Positions 15,219-24,526 of a stretch of 38,655 nt of DNA are shown one piece after another. The position numbers were made by a program, and so were the translations under genes. Origin of the DNA: Mesorhizobium sp. L2C084A000. Lineage in GTDB: Bacteria; Pseudomonadota; Alphaproteobacteria; Rhizobiales; Rhizobiaceae. The stretch is taken from contig NZ_AYWX01000002.1 in NCBI RefSeq assembly GCF_000502875.1, positions 494,883-533,537 of the forward strand. Reading direction: 5' to 3'. A model generated the notes under the pieces. That model saw nothing but the letters and a program-made list of their open reading frames with translations. It was not told the origin of the DNA and made no database searches. Positions within the stretch are counted from its first letter, which is position 1, and each line of letters opens with the position of its first letter.

Positions 15219-17225
15219 TCATGCGGACTTAAGCACGGCAAATGACCGTTTGCGCATGGCCCGCTTTGCCTGGAAACTGACGGCGGGAGCGGGGCGGCCG
15301 ACATGGAAGCCCTGGATCTTGTCTATGCCGAATTCGCGCATCAAGACCATCTGCTCGTCGGTTTCCACCCCTTCGACCAGGATCTTGTGGCCGCGATTTC
15401 GGACCAGGGTGATAATGTCCTGTAGCATTGCCTTGCCGCTCGGGGAGCTGCAGTCGTGAAGAAACGAGCGGTCGATCTTCACCGTATCGAAATCGATCAG
15501 GCGAAGCCACGAAAGGCCCGCGAAGCCCGTCCCGAAATCATCGAGCCATATCTTGATCCCGAGCAGCTTCAGGTCGCTGATGCAGCGCAGGATGTCCGAA
15601 TGCATCTCCATCTCCAGCCCTTCGGTGATCTCGAAGGCCAGCCTGCTGCCGGCGACGCGGGTCTCGCCCAGAATAGTCGCAACAGACGTTGCGAAGCCCG
15701 GTGTCTTGAGCTGGATCGGGGAGACGTTGACACTGACGACACGGACGTGGTCGTCCGCCAGGAGCTCGGCGCACACTGTCCTTATCGCCCAGCGCCCGAG
15801 TTCCAGGATCGCACCGGTTCGTTCCGCAACGGGAATGAACAGGCTGGGCGGAACCGATGTGCCGTCCAGCATCTTGAGGCGCATCAGAGCCTCCACCGCT
15901 TCGACCCGGTCCGATTTGACATCCTGGATGGGCTGATAAACGAGTGAAACGAGATTCTGGCCGATCGCGATCTTCAGCAAGGCCGCAATGTTCTCACTCT
16001 CGTCGCTGCTTTGCGGATCGGTTGGATCGAACAGCCGGGCACAATTTCGGCCGCCGGCTTTTGCCAGATAGAGAGCGCGATCGGCCTCGTGGATGATCTT
16101 CTCCAGCTTGGCCCCGGTCTGCGTCCTGGTGAATGCGGCGCCAACGCTCACCGTTACGATCGAGACGCCGTCGCGCCGGAGCTCGTGGGTAAGCGCCAGG
16201 TTCTCCACCGTGCTGCAAATGGCTTCCGCGATGTTCAGGATCTGCTCTTTTGTCTCCATGCGCGCCAGGACGATGAACTCTTCGCCGCCGTAGCGGCCTA
16301 TGGAACCATTATACTGTTTGATCATCTCGCTCAGGGCATTGGCGACATGGATCAGGCAGCGGTCGCCTTCCTGATGGCCGTAGCAGTCGTTGAATTTCTT
16401 GAAGAAGTCCACGTCGATGAGGATCGCCCCGAAGCTGGTGCCGACCTTTTGCCAATCGCTCCAGTAGTCCCGCAGCTTCTCGTCGATCGCGCGCCGGTTC
16501 TCCAGACCTGTAAGCGGATCGGTCCGCGACAATCTCAGCAGGGCCTTGCCGCGTTCGGTCGCCTCATTGTGCTGGATCTTGGCTTCCAGGGCATTCAGAA
16601 AGACGTTGTAGCGTTCCTCATTTAGTTTCCAGTTCACATACGAGGTGAACGTGAAACACGAAACATAGAAGGCCCCAAATACCATTTTGTATGTGAGGGT
16701 TGAAGGAACAAAGTAGTTTACAATATAAAGTATACATAAAATTACTGCGGAAGTTACGATAGAAAGCTTGAAATTGAACGTAAAGAAAAGATTGGCGCTC
16801 ATCATGAATATGGTCCCAAAGACCATATAGTAAGAGACACTTTCCTTGTCCGCGCCCATAATCGCCGGACACAGCCAACCAACATAGCCAAAGATAATGG
16901 CCCCGGCGCAGGTCACGTCGAGCCATTCCGTCCCGACGCCATGGCGAAGCTGCGCTTCCAGGATCAAAAGCGCGCTCAATCCGACCGTGAAGCGCGCCGT
17001 GATCGTATAGGCGGCCACATCCGGGATCAGCAGCAGATCGGTTGCCGAAAACAAGAGATAGATCGCAACCGCGATCCAAAGCCCTGGCCTGGCTTCCCCT
17101 CTTCGCGTCGCCTGCGCTTCCGTGCGGTAAAGGGTGCGAAGCTCGTCGGCCCCCAGTTCGTAGCGCGGCTCGTACGGCTCCGCATCAACCGCATCGACCA
17201 ATACGGATGACAGGTGTTCGTTCAT
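15219..17225 (-). CDS. membrane-bound GGDEF-EAL protein (cyclic-di-GMP turnover)
   Basis: The 668-residue protein starts at Met 17225 (MNEHLSSV); the frame runs further upstream without a ribosome-binding site. Residues about 45-210 hold six hydrophobic helices as a sensor domain. The GGDEF domain (about 240-405) has SRTDPLTGLENRRA, the active site GRYGGEEF and no RxxD inhibition site. The EAL domain (about 425-660) has YQPI, EALMRL, NVSPIQL, EITEG, DDFGTG, KIDRSF and EGVET, so the metal and catalytic residues appear to be present. It could make and break cyclic-di-GMP; which activity wins is unknown. The helix region (about 16620-16860) is richer in A+T than its surroundings. It is divergent from a methyltransferase gene. 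Confidence 0.92.
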   Translation of the reverse strand: MNEHLSSVLVDAVDAEPYEPRYELGADELRTLYRTEAQATRRGEARPGLWIAVAIYLLFSATDLLLIPDVAAYTITARFTVGLSALLILEAQLRHGVGTEWLDVTCAGAIIFGYVGWLCPAIMGADKESVSYYMVFGTIFMMSANLFFTFNFKLSIVTSAVILCILYIVNYFVPSTLTYKMVFGAFYVSCFTFTSYVNWKLNEERYNVFLNALEAKIQHNEATERGKALLRLSRTDPLTGLENRRAIDEKLRDYWSDWQKVGTSFGAILIDVDFFKKFNDCYGHQEGDRCLIHVANALSEMIKQYNGSIGRYGGEEFIVLARMETKEQILNIAEAICSTVENLALTHELRRDGVSIVTVSVGAAFTRTQTGAKLEKIIHEADRALYLAKAGGRNCARLFDPTDPQSSDESENIAALLKIAIGQNLVSLVYQPIQDVKSDRVEAVEALMRLKMLDGTSVPPSLFIPVAERTGAILELGRWAIRTVCAELLADDHVRVVSVNVSPIQLKTPGFATSVATILGETRVAGSRLAFEITEGLEMEMHSDILRCISDLKLLGIKIWLDDFGTGFAGLSWLRLIDFDTVKIDRSFLHDCSSPSGKAMLQDIITLVRNRGHKILVEGVETDEQMVLMREFGIDKIQGFHVGRPAPAVSFQAKRAMRKRSFAVLKSA

Positions 17226-17486
17226 CACAATAGACCCCGTTTGAAAGGGATTTTGTTTCCCGAACTCATTTCCAGCTTCTGCCCCCACGCGGGCCGGCTC
17301 CTTGGACGCGACGGCGATTGCGACGCCGGGCAAACAAATGCAATCGCGCAAGACAAGTTTCCGTTAACTCGAACCCGGAATTCGGGCCGAAAGCCGTCTA
17401 AAGAGGAACATGGTTGGCGGGAAATTAATCATAACGATAAAATGCCGTCGGCCCGACATTGGCAAAGGGAGCATTCTACGCAATAA

Positions 17487-17503
17487 GTTAACCGACTGTT
17501 AAC
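17487..17503. promoter_or_regulatory. paired GTTAAC palindromes before the methyltransferase gene
   Basis: GTTAAC occurs at 17487-17492 and 17498-17503, 11 bases apart, about one helical turn, just before the ribosome-binding site GGAG at 17507-17510. It could be an operator. The rest of 17226-17517 shows no gene. Confidence 0.3.
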
Positions 17504-17517
17504 TATGGAGTGATGGC

Positions 17518-18552
17518 GTGCAGACCGTTCTTGATGGCAAAAGCTTGATTACTGCCGAGATGCTCGCCGGCACGCTGCCTCGGGGAAAGCTCGAGCATCA
17601 TGGCGAAGCGTTCGAAACCGCGCGTGCTGAGCTGGCCCTCATTCTCCACGCGACACAGCAGCAGGTCGAACAGGACAAGAACCCGGCCGAGATCGTCGGT
17701 CGCTTGCTGTCCTTTCTGAATGGCCTGCATTCCAAGGTTCATCCCGACGTCTGGCATGCGTTGATACCGGTCGCGCAGAACCATCCGATCCTGAAGTATT
17801 TTCTCGAGGATCCGCTGACGCACTGGTCCTTCACCAAGCCCAGGGGCTATTCCGGCGACGCGCAGTTGCTTGATTACATCTATTGCGATCCGCATGTGGC
17901 AGAGAGCGTGGCCAACGCCTCGGAGATCGGCAAGGCCCTGTACAGCCATACCCAGAACGTACCGTCATGCGTCGCCGCACGGGAGCGGCGCGATCTCTTG
18001 ACCCGATATGTCGATCAGATCGCGGCCAAGAATGGACCGGAAACCGAGGTCCTGGCGATCGCGGCCGGCCATTTGCGGGAAGCCAATCGTTCGGTCGCCC
18101 TGACGGAGGGCCGGCTCAAGCGCTGGGTTGCGCTCGACCAGGACCCCCAGAGCGTTGGGCTTATCGCGCGCGACTTCCAGGGCACCGCGGTCGAAGCCAT
18201 CGACGGCTCGGTGCGAACCGTGCTCACGCGAGGCCACAAGCTCGGCAAATTCGACTTCATCTATGCCTCCGGCCTTTACGACTACCTCGCCCACAACGTC
18301 GCCGTGAAACTCACGAAGACCTGCCTGCAGATGTTGAAGCCGAACGGCACCTTCCTGTTTGCGAACTACGCCGAGGGCACGCCTGACGCCGGCTACCGGG
18401 AGACATTCATGGACTGGGTGTTGCTGCTGAGATCGGAGATCGATATGTGGAACATCGTCAATGCCAGCGTCGACCGCAACACCGTCGAGGCGCAGGTGTT
18501 CTTCGGCGAGAACCGCAACGTGCTTTATGCCGTCATCGAAAAGCGCGGATAG
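17518..18552 (+). CDS. class I SAM-dependent methyltransferase-like protein
   Basis: This 344-residue protein has a helical N-terminal half (about 1-150, with HWSFTKPRGYSGDAQLLDYIY) and a Rossmann-type C-terminal half. The glycine-poor motif I is LAIAAGHLREA, the acidic motif II is WVALDQDP, and motif IV/V reads FDFIYASGLYDYL and LKPNGTFLFANYAEGT. The fold and motif order fit a SAM methyltransferase, but the substrate is unknown. Start GTG 17518 follows GGAG at a spacing of 7. It is divergent from the GGDEF-EAL gene, so shared control is possible. I do not recognise a named family with certainty. Confidence 0.75.
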   Translation: MQTVLDGKSLITAEMLAGTLPRGKLEHHGEAFETARAELALILHATQQQVEQDKNPAEIVGRLLSFLNGLHSKVHPDVWHALIPVAQNHPILKYFLEDPLTHWSFTKPRGYSGDAQLLDYIYCDPHVAESVANASEIGKALYSHTQNVPSCVAARERRDLLTRYVDQIAAKNGPETEVLAIAAGHLREANRSVALTEGRLKRWVALDQDPQSVGLIARDFQGTAVEAIDGSVRTVLTRGHKLGKFDFIYASGLYDYLAHNVAVKLTKTCLQMLKPNGTFLFANYAEGTPDAGYRETFMDWVLLLRSEIDMWNIVNASVDRNTVEAQVFFGENRNVLYAVIEKRG

Positions 18553-18590
18553 CGACCGCCTGGACTGCACCAGGCCGGGCGTGCCTTTGG

Positions 18591-18619
18591 CTTGCACCTC
18601 CGGCCGCCTTCCGCTATAG
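18591..18619 (+). promoter_or_regulatory. promoter for rplY-pth
   Basis: CTTGCA (18591-18596) and CTATAG (18614-18619) are separated by 17 bases, close to the alphaproteobacterial housekeeping consensus. The transcript would have a leader of about 170 bases that contains the palindrome at 18675-18719. Confidence 0.6.
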
Positions 18620-18674
18620 AGCCGCCACCCGCGTAGACACCCTTGGAGGCAACGCGGCGGAAGGCCGCCTTCCC

Positions 18675-18719
18675 GCATGATCCCGAAAAGTGGATTCCGG
18701 TTTTCGGACCAGATCATGC
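18675..18719. repeat. intergenic palindromic element, copy 3, in the rplY leader
   Basis: Outer arms GCATGATC/GATCATGC enclose CCGAAAA and TTTTCGG with core GTGGATTCCGG. It is nearly the same as the copy at 33397-33446. It lies in the leader of rplY between the predicted promoter and the start codon, so it would be transcribed as a hairpin. Confidence 0.75.
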
Positions 18720-18801
18720 ATGGGTATGTCGGCTTTCGACGTTTACGGTCCAGGCACTCTGCCCACCGTGAGCGCTCCAGAACAAACCGAAAGGAAATGC
18801 C

Positions 18802-19443
18802 ATGAGCCACGACACTTACGAGCTCAAGGCCGAAGCACGCGAACAGGTCGGTAAGGGGTCCGCCCGTGCAGTTCGCCGCAACGGTAAAGTGCCTGCAGTA
18901 ATCTATGGTGACAAGCAGCCTCCCCTGGCTATCGCGCTCACCTACAAGGACATCTACTACAAGATCCATGGCGGCGGGTTTCTGACCACGATCGCCACGA
19001 TCGATGTCGACGGCAAGAAGATCCAGGTCCTGCCGAAGGACTTCCAGCTCGACCCGGTCAAGGATTTCCCTGTCCATGTGGACTTCCTGCGCATCGGCAA
19101 GGACACCCAGGTCAATGTCGACGTGCCTGTCCACTTCATCAATGAAGACAAGTCGCCCGGCATCAAGCGCGGCGGCGTGCTCAACATCGTGCGTCACGAA
19201 GTCGAGTTCCACTGCCCGGCCAATGCGATCCCGGAATTCATCACCGTCGATCTCACCGGCGCCAACATCGGCGACTCGATCCACATCTCGGCGGTCAAGC
19301 TGCCGGCTGGCGTCAAGCCTGTGATCTCCGACCGCGACTTCACCATCGCGACCATTGCCGGTTCGTCGGCGATGAAGCCGGAGACGGAAGAGACGGCTGA
19401 AGCGGCTGCACCTGAAGCGGCTCCTGCCGCCGAAGAGAAGTAA
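18802..19443 (+). CDS. rplY: 50S ribosomal protein L25, long CTC form
   Basis: L25 binds 5S rRNA in the large subunit. The 213-residue length is the long form with an N-terminal L25 domain (about 1-95, with [23 protein letters not shown]) and a C-terminal beta domain (about 100-190), as in general stress protein CTC. The tail is rich in Ala and Glu. It follows AAAGGAAATGCC upstream of the ATG. Pth starts 23 bases later, a common linkage in bacteria. An upstream promoter and a transcribed palindrome are noted separately. Confidence 0.96.
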   Translation: MSHDTYELKAEAREQVGKGSARAVRRNGKVPAVIYGDKQPPLAIALTYKDIYYKIHGGGFLTTIATIDVDGKKIQVLPKDFQLDPVKDFPVHVDFLRIGKDTQVNVDVPVHFINEDKSPGIKRGGVLNIVRHEVEFHCPANAIPEFITVDLTGANIGDSIHISAVKLPAGVKPVISDRDFTIATIAGSSAMKPETEETAEAAAPEAAPAAEEK

Positions 19444-19466
19444 CTCTTTCACGCCCGGAGCAGGCG

Positions 19467-20192
19467 ATGCTGCTGTTTGCAGGTCTCGGCAATCCGGGCG
19501 CGAAATACGCTGACAACCGCCACAATGTCGGTTTCATGGCGGCGGACGCAATCGCCCGCCGCCATTCCTTTTCGCCTTGGTCGAAGAAATTCCAGGGCCT
19601 GATTTCCGAGGGCACGCTCGGCGGCGAAAAAATCGTCCTGATCAAGCCGCAGACCTTCATGAACCTGTCCGGCCAGTCGGTCGGCGAAGCACTGCGCTTC
19701 TACAAGCTCGAGCTTTCCGCGCTCACCGTCTTCTATGACGAGATCGACCTTGCCGAAGGCAAGCTGCGCATAAAGACTGGCGGCGGTGCCGGCGGCCATA
19801 ACGGCATTCGCTCGATCGACGGCCATGTCGGCAACGCCTATCGCCGCGTACGCATCGGCGTCGGCCATCCCGGCGTCAAGGAAATGGTCCAGCACCATGT
19901 GCTCGGCGATTTCGACAAGGCCGACCGCGAATGGCTCGACCCGCTGCTCGACGCGATCGCCGACAACGCCGCCATGATCGCCAAGGGCGACGAGTCCGGC
20001 TTCATGAACAAGACCAGCCTCGCCGTCCAGGGCAAGGCCGGCTCGCAACCGGAAAAGCCGGCACCGAAGCAGCCGGCGCAGAAGCAGCAAAGTCACGTCC
20101 GCCAAGCACGGCCTCAACAGCCGGTGGTCAAGCTGCCGGAAAGCGGTCCAATGGCCGCCATGCTGAAGAAGCTGTTCGGCGGCAAGGACTGA
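19467..20192 (+). CDS. pth: peptidyl-tRNA hydrolase
   Basis: The enzyme frees tRNA from stalled peptidyl-tRNA. Motifs are [18 protein letters not shown] (catalytic His in NRHN), [19 protein letters not shown] (catalytic Asp) and [13 protein letters not shown]. The catalytic domain ends near residue 185. About 50 further residues, rich in Lys, Pro, Gln and Ala, form a tail that ends in [10 protein letters not shown]. At 241 residues it is longer than the usual 190-200; such tails are common in rhizobia as I recall. It lies in an operon with rplY. GGAG lies 6 bases before the ATG. Confidence 0.97.
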   Translation: MLLFAGLGNPGAKYADNRHNVGFMAADAIARRHSFSPWSKKFQGLISEGTLGGEKIVLIKPQTFMNLSGQSVGEALRFYKLELSALTVFYDEIDLAEGKLRIKTGGGAGGHNGIRSIDGHVGNAYRRVRIGVGHPGVKEMVQHHVLGDFDKADREWLDPLLDAIADNAAMIAKGDESGFMNKTSLAVQGKAGSQPEKPAPKQPAQKQQSHVRQARPQQPVVKLPESGPMAAMLKKLFGGKD

Positions 20193-20212
20193 GCATCAAG
20201 GGGACCGAAGGG

Positions 20213-20242
20213 CTTGACGTTGATCACCCCTATCGCCCATAG
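20213..20242 (+). promoter_or_regulatory. possible promoter for ychF
   Basis: CTTGAC (20213-20218) and CCATAG (20237-20242) are 18 bases apart, a fair match to the alphaproteobacterial housekeeping form, about 40 bases before the ychF start codon. Confidence 0.35.
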
Positions 20243-20283
20243 CCCTGATCAAATTTCTATTTTCCCGATAGGACCGAACAAAA

Positions 20284-21387
20284 ATGGGTTTCAAATGCGG
20301 CATCGTTGGCTTGCCCAACGTCGGCAAGTCGACGCTTTTCAACGCGTTGACCAGAACGGCTGCGGCGCAAGCCGCCAACTATCCATTCTGCACCATCGAA
20401 CCGAACACCGGCGAGGTGGCGGTGCCAGATCCGCGCCTGCAGAAGATCGCCGCGATCGCCAAGTCGAAGGAGATCATCCCGACCCGCATATCCTTCGTCG
20501 ACATTGCCGGTCTGGTGCGCGGTGCCTCGAAGGGCGAAGGGCTGGGCAACCAGTTTCTCGCCAACATCCGTGAGGTCGACGCCATCGTGCATGTGCTGCG
20601 CTGCTTCGAGGATGACGACATCACCCATGTCGAGGGCCGCATCGACCCCGTCGCCGATGCCGAGACGGTCGAGACCGAGCTGATGCTCGCCGACCTCGAC
20701 AGCCTCGAACGCCGCATCGTGCAATTCCGCAAGCGCGCCGGCAGCAAGGACAAGGAAGCGACGACCGTGCTGCCGCTGATGGAGGCAGCGCTCGAACTGC
20801 TGCAGGCCGGCAAGCCGACCCGCATTCTGCTCAAGGGTATTTCGCCCGAAGATTTGCGCATCCTGCAGGGCTTGAACCTTCTGACCTCGCATCCCGTGCT
20901 CTATGTCTGCAATGTCGCCGAGGCCGACGCCGCCACCGGCAACGAGCACACCAGTGCCGTGGAAAACATGGCCACCGCCCAAGGCGCCGGCACCGTGGTG
21001 ATCTCGGCGGCGATCGAGGCGGAAGTCGCCCAGCTCTCCGACGAGGAAGAAATGGAATTCCTGTCGTCGCTGGGCCTCGACGAACCCGGCCTGAACAAGG
21101 TCATCCGCGCCGGCTACGACCTGTTGCATCTCATCACCTATTTCACCGCCGGGCCGAAGGAGACGCGCGCCTGGACCATCCATAAGGGCGACAAGGCGCC
21201 ACAGGCCGCCGGTGTCATCCACACCGATTTCGAGCGCGGCTTCATCCGCGCCCAGACCATCTCCTACAACGACTTCGTCACACTGGGCGGCGAAGTGGCG
21301 GCCAAGGAAGCCGGCAAGGCGCGTGACGAAGGCAAGGAATATGTCGTCCAGGACGGCGACGTGCTGTTGTTCAAGTTCAACACCTGA
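20284..21387 (+). CDS. ychF: redox-regulated ATPase of the OBG family
   Basis: The protein is a P-loop NTPase of the TRAFAC/Obg group that binds ATP rather than GTP and associates with ribosomes. The 367-residue length is normal. G1 is GLPNVGKST (residues 9-17), G3 lies in DIAGLVRGASKGEGLGNQFL, and G4 is the YchF-type NVAE in place of NKxD, which explains its ATP preference. A helical hairpin follows, and a TGS domain at the C-terminus ends in VVQDGDVLLFKFNT. It probably has its own promoter after pth. Confidence 0.97.
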   Translation: MGFKCGIVGLPNVGKSTLFNALTRTAAAQAANYPFCTIEPNTGEVAVPDPRLQKIAAIAKSKEIIPTRISFVDIAGLVRGASKGEGLGNQFLANIREVDAIVHVLRCFEDDDITHVEGRIDPVADAETVETELMLADLDSLERRIVQFRKRAGSKDKEATTVLPLMEAALELLQAGKPTRILLKGISPEDLRILQGLNLLTSHPVLYVCNVAEADAATGNEHTSAVENMATAQGAGTVVISAAIEAEVAQLSDEEEMEFLSSLGLDEPGLNKVIRAGYDLLHLITYFTAGPKETRAWTIHKGDKAPQAAGVIHTDFERGFIRAQTISYNDFVTLGGEVAAKEAGKARDEGKEYVVQDGDVLLFKFNT

Positions 21388-21398
21388 TGTGACGGATG

Positions 21399-21420
21399 TC
21401 ACGCCGCCGTGGCGGCGTGA
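21399..21420. terminator. strong hairpin between convergent ychF and guaD
   Basis: TCACGCCGCC pairs with GGCGGCGTGA over ten bases (fewer in RNA, because the centre must open for a loop). No T run follows, so intrinsic termination is not certain. Confidence 0.5.
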
Positions 21421-21454
21421 TCAGCGCCCTCTCCGGCTAGCCCGGGAAAACCAG

Positions 21455-22819
21455 CTATTGCCCAACTACCCTCCGGCCACTCACCCAGACCGTGGCGATG
21501 TTGGCCCGCGCTGCGTTGAGCACGATCTTCTGGAATATCTCCTCAAGCGTATCGTCGGCCATGCCGATGTGGATGTTCGATGCCCTGGCGCTGGTGTCGA
21601 TCAGCAGCGCGTCAAACTCATAGCCGACGCGAAAATTGCCCGTCGGCAGATCAAGTGCTTCCGCACCGCCGGCGGTCGCCAGCCAGAACGCCTCCTGGTG
21701 CGTGATGGGTTCGCCGGGCGCACCGCGTTGCTCCGGCGGCAGGCCGGCATGCACACCGCTTTGCAGCGTCCTCGACGCTGACAATGCATGTCGGCAGCCA
21801 TCGAACAGTGACGGGCTGTAGCCTCCGGAAATGTCGGTTCCGAGCCCGACGTGCATGTGCCGGTCAAGTGCTGCGCGCAGCGGAAATGCGGCATTGGCGA
21901 AATAGAAATTGGACAGCGGGCAATGGGCAACAGCCGCGCCCCTCTCCTCTATGAGGTCCATATCCTGCTCATCGATGAAATTCGAATGCGCCAGGATCGT
22001 ATGCCGGGTGAGCAGGCCGAAACCATCAAGGCTTGCCGCATCGGTGCGGCCGAAGCGCGTCTCGACGAACTGCTTTGCCCAGTCGCTCTCCGAGCAATGC
22101 GTCTGCACGTGGCAGCCGAATTCGGTTGCCAGCTCGCCGAGTCCTTGCAGCGCCGCATCCGTGCAGCTTGGGATGAAGCGCGGTGTGATCGCCGGCTGGA
22201 CGAGCGGCCTGTCGCGCGGATCCAGCGACTTGACCGCCTCGATGAACCGTCTGGTGTCCGATACCGCGCTTGCCGCATCGGCATCGCGGTAGAAAGGTGG
22301 ACACTGCTCTGGATCGTCCATCACCACCTTGCCGACGAGCGCGCGTTGACCCTTCTCAAGACAGGTCTCGGCAAGCGCCAGGCTCGCGTCAACATGGACC
22401 GTGGCGAAATAGAGCGCCGTGGTGGTTCCGTTGGCCAGCAGGTTATCGACCAGATCGGCATAGACCTCGCGGGCATAATCGACATCCGCATAGCGGGCTT
22501 CGAGCGGAAAGGTGTATTTCTGCAGCCAGACTTCGAGCGGCACATCCAGCGCCTTGCCCATCTGCGGCCATTGCGGCGCATGGATATGCAGGTCGATGAG
22601 ACCGGGCAGCAGGAATTGGCCATTGGCAAGCTCAACAAGCGTGCCCGCCAGGCGGGCAGCGTTCTGCCTGACCTCGTACTCGCGATGATCCGGCGCCAGC
22701 ATTTCCGCGATGCGCCCCTGTGCATCGACGCTGAACAGATGGTCCTTCAGCACCTCCAGCCTGCCGCGTTGGGGCGTGTGGAAGGCGGTGCCGAGCAGCG
22801 TGAAGGGTTCTCTCGTCAT
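21455..22819 (-). CDS. guaD: guanine deaminase
   Basis: The enzyme turns guanine into xanthine and ammonia. The 454-residue amidohydrolase has the metal motif LPGLIDLHIHAPQ near residues 70-83, then VQTHCSE, AHCPLSNFYF and GLGTDISGGYSPS, all of which are specific to the guanine deaminase branch with a single zinc. It starts with ATG at 22819. It is divergent from a purine permease gene, with about 135 bases between the two starts, which suggests a small purine-use locus. No pathway regulator is adjacent. Confidence 0.95.
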   Translation of the reverse strand: MTREPFTLLGTAFHTPQRGRLEVLKDHLFSVDAQGRIAEMLAPDHREYEVRQNAARLAGTLVELANGQFLLPGLIDLHIHAPQWPQMGKALDVPLEVWLQKYTFPLEARYADVDYAREVYADLVDNLLANGTTTALYFATVHVDASLALAETCLEKGQRALVGKVVMDDPEQCPPFYRDADAASAVSDTRRFIEAVKSLDPRDRPLVQPAITPRFIPSCTDAALQGLGELATEFGCHVQTHCSESDWAKQFVETRFGRTDAASLDGFGLLTRHTILAHSNFIDEQDMDLIEERGAAVAHCPLSNFYFANAAFPLRAALDRHMHVGLGTDISGGYSPSLFDGCRHALSASRTLQSGVHAGLPPEQRGAPGEPITHQEAFWLATAGGAEALDLPTGNFRVGYEFDALLIDTSARASNIHIGMADDTLEEIFQKIVLNAARANIATVWVSGRRVVGQ

Positions 22820-22955
22820 TGCGGCTCCGGTTTGGCTAACGGTCTGCTTGGCCTACAAAAAAACAGTTGGCAAATGTTGTGGCCGCTGTCCTTCGGCACC
22901 GACTGATCCCATGATCGAGCGGGAATTTCCAGAGGGGTCAGAAGGGGAACGGTAC

Positions 22956-24290
22956 ATGGAACGCGTTGCGTCAGAGATCACATTGATTGCCCAACCGGAC
23001 GATCCGCTGCCATGGGGCAAGGCAGCGCTGCTCGGCCTCCAGCATGTACTGGCGATGGACGTCTACATCGTGCCGTTTATCATCGCATCGGTGCTCGCCT
23101 TCAGCGTCGGCGATGCCGGCGCCTTTATCCAGTCCGCATTCGTGGCCGCAGGCATTGCCACACTGATCCAGTCGCAGCTTTTGATGCGGCTGCCGGTCGT
23201 CCAGGGGCCGTCCTTCGTCCCGATCGGCGCGGTGCTGGCCATCGCCTTCGGAGCAGGCGGCGGCGTTGGCGGTCTCTCCGCCGTGGTCGGAGCGCTCATT
23301 CCGGGCGCCATACTGGTCATCCTGCTCGGTTCGCCGACAAGAATCTTCCATCGCCTCGTCAACCGCTTCGTACCGCCCATCGTCGGCGGTGCGATCATCA
23401 TCGTCGTCGGCGTCGCCTTGATGCCGGTGGCGCTCAAGGAGAGCGTGTTCGCGGTCCACGGCACCGCCACGGTCGGCGGCAACATCGTCCTCGCTTTTAT
23501 CGCCGCTGCCTTCCTCGTCGGCTGCATGCTGACCGGCATGGCACTTGGCGCGAAGGGCGCCTGGCTGCGCCTGCTGTCCGTGATCATCGCCCTGGTGGCA
23601 GGCAGCGTGGCCGCCGCCTTCATGGGCCAGTTGAACATGGCGGGCGTTGCGGACGCGACATGGTTTTCCATGCCGCGAATCGCCTTCCTCAATCTCGACG
23701 TGACGTTCTCGCTGTCGGCGACACTGACGATGCTGATCGTCTATATCGTCGTTCTCGCCGAAACCACCGGCACCTGGTTCGCCGTCGGCGCCGTCATCGA
23801 CAAGCCGCTGTCGGACGAGCAGCTCGACAAGGGCGCGACAGGTGAAGGCCTCGGCTGCCTGGTCAGCGCGCTGCTGTGCAGCACCCCGGTGACCGGCTAT
23901 TCGTCCAATGCCGGCATCATTGCCATCACCGGCATTGCCAGCCGCGCCGCCTTTGCCGCCGCCGGCATCTTCCTGGTGCTGTTCGGGCTGATCGGCAAGC
24001 TTTCGGCGGTCATCGCCTCGATACCGGGGCCTGTCATCGGCGGCGTTTTCGGCGTCCTCTGCGTCGTCATCGCCATGAACGGTTTCCGCGTCGTGCGCGG
24101 TACACCCCTGACCGAGCGCAACATGCTGGTCATCGGTCTGCCGATCCTGATGGCGCTGTTTGCCACGCTGGCGCCGCCGGATTTCGTCAAGACGCTCCCC
24201 GACCTCGTGCAGTACATCCTCGGCTCATCGATCGCCTTCGGCGCCGTCTGGGCCATCGTGCTGCACCAGATCCTGCCAAACTCCCGGTAG
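22956..24290 (+). CDS. NCS2-family purine (xanthine/uric acid) permease
   Basis: This 444-residue inner-membrane transporter has about 14 hydrophobic segments. NCS2 features are the GLQHVLAMDVYIVPF helix, LPVVQGPSFVPIGAV, the acid-bearing AETTGTWFAVG segment and CSTPVTGYSSNAGIIAITG. The sequence fits the nucleobase-proton symporters. I chose Met 22956 because AAGGGGAAC lies before it; Met 22911 and the longer upstream frame lack a ribosome-binding site. The divergent guaD suggests that a purine is the substrate, but xanthine versus guanine versus urate cannot be settled. Confidence 0.9.
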   Translation: MERVASEITLIAQPDDPLPWGKAALLGLQHVLAMDVYIVPFIIASVLAFSVGDAGAFIQSAFVAAGIATLIQSQLLMRLPVVQGPSFVPIGAVLAIAFGAGGGVGGLSAVVGALIPGAILVILLGSPTRIFHRLVNRFVPPIVGGAIIIVVGVALMPVALKESVFAVHGTATVGGNIVLAFIAAAFLVGCMLTGMALGAKGAWLRLLSVIIALVAGSVAAAFMGQLNMAGVADATWFSMPRIAFLNLDVTFSLSATLTMLIVYIVVLAETTGTWFAVGAVIDKPLSDEQLDKGATGEGLGCLVSALLCSTPVTGYSSNAGIIAITGIASRAAFAAAGIFLVLFGLIGKLSAVIASIPGPVIGGVFGVLCVVIAMNGFRVVRGTPLTERNMLVIGLPILMALFATLAPPDFVKTLPDLVQYILGSSIAFGAVWAIVLHQILPNSR

Positions 24291-24300
24291 ACGTATCCTA

Positions 24301-24333
24301 AGATGGCGGGCGGCAATGTGCCGTCCGCTATCT
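24301..24333 (+). terminator. hairpin after the purine permease gene
   Basis: AGATGGCGGGCGGCA (24301-24315) pairs with TGCCGTCCGCTATCT (24319-24333), 15 pairs with two G-U pairs in RNA and an ATG loop. No clear T tract follows. Confidence 0.6.
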
Positions 24334-24526
24334 CTCTGCATCGTTGACAGCACTTGCCGTTGACCTGTTTTGCGGGCGGCATGGCCTGCCTTGACCTTGT
24401 CACATCACGGGTCTAATCGGCTGGGGCACGCGGTCGGCGCTTTCGGCGAAAGTGTCCGTCTCGTGCAATCCAACACGACGCGTCAATCCGAACGCACCCT
24501 TTGACCCCAGCAAGGGATATCAGGCG

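Noticed and set aside
17965..19452. 495-codon minus-strand frame across the methyltransferase gene and rplY
   Set aside because: It spans two real genes and a promoter region on the other strand, with no domain or ribosome-binding site.
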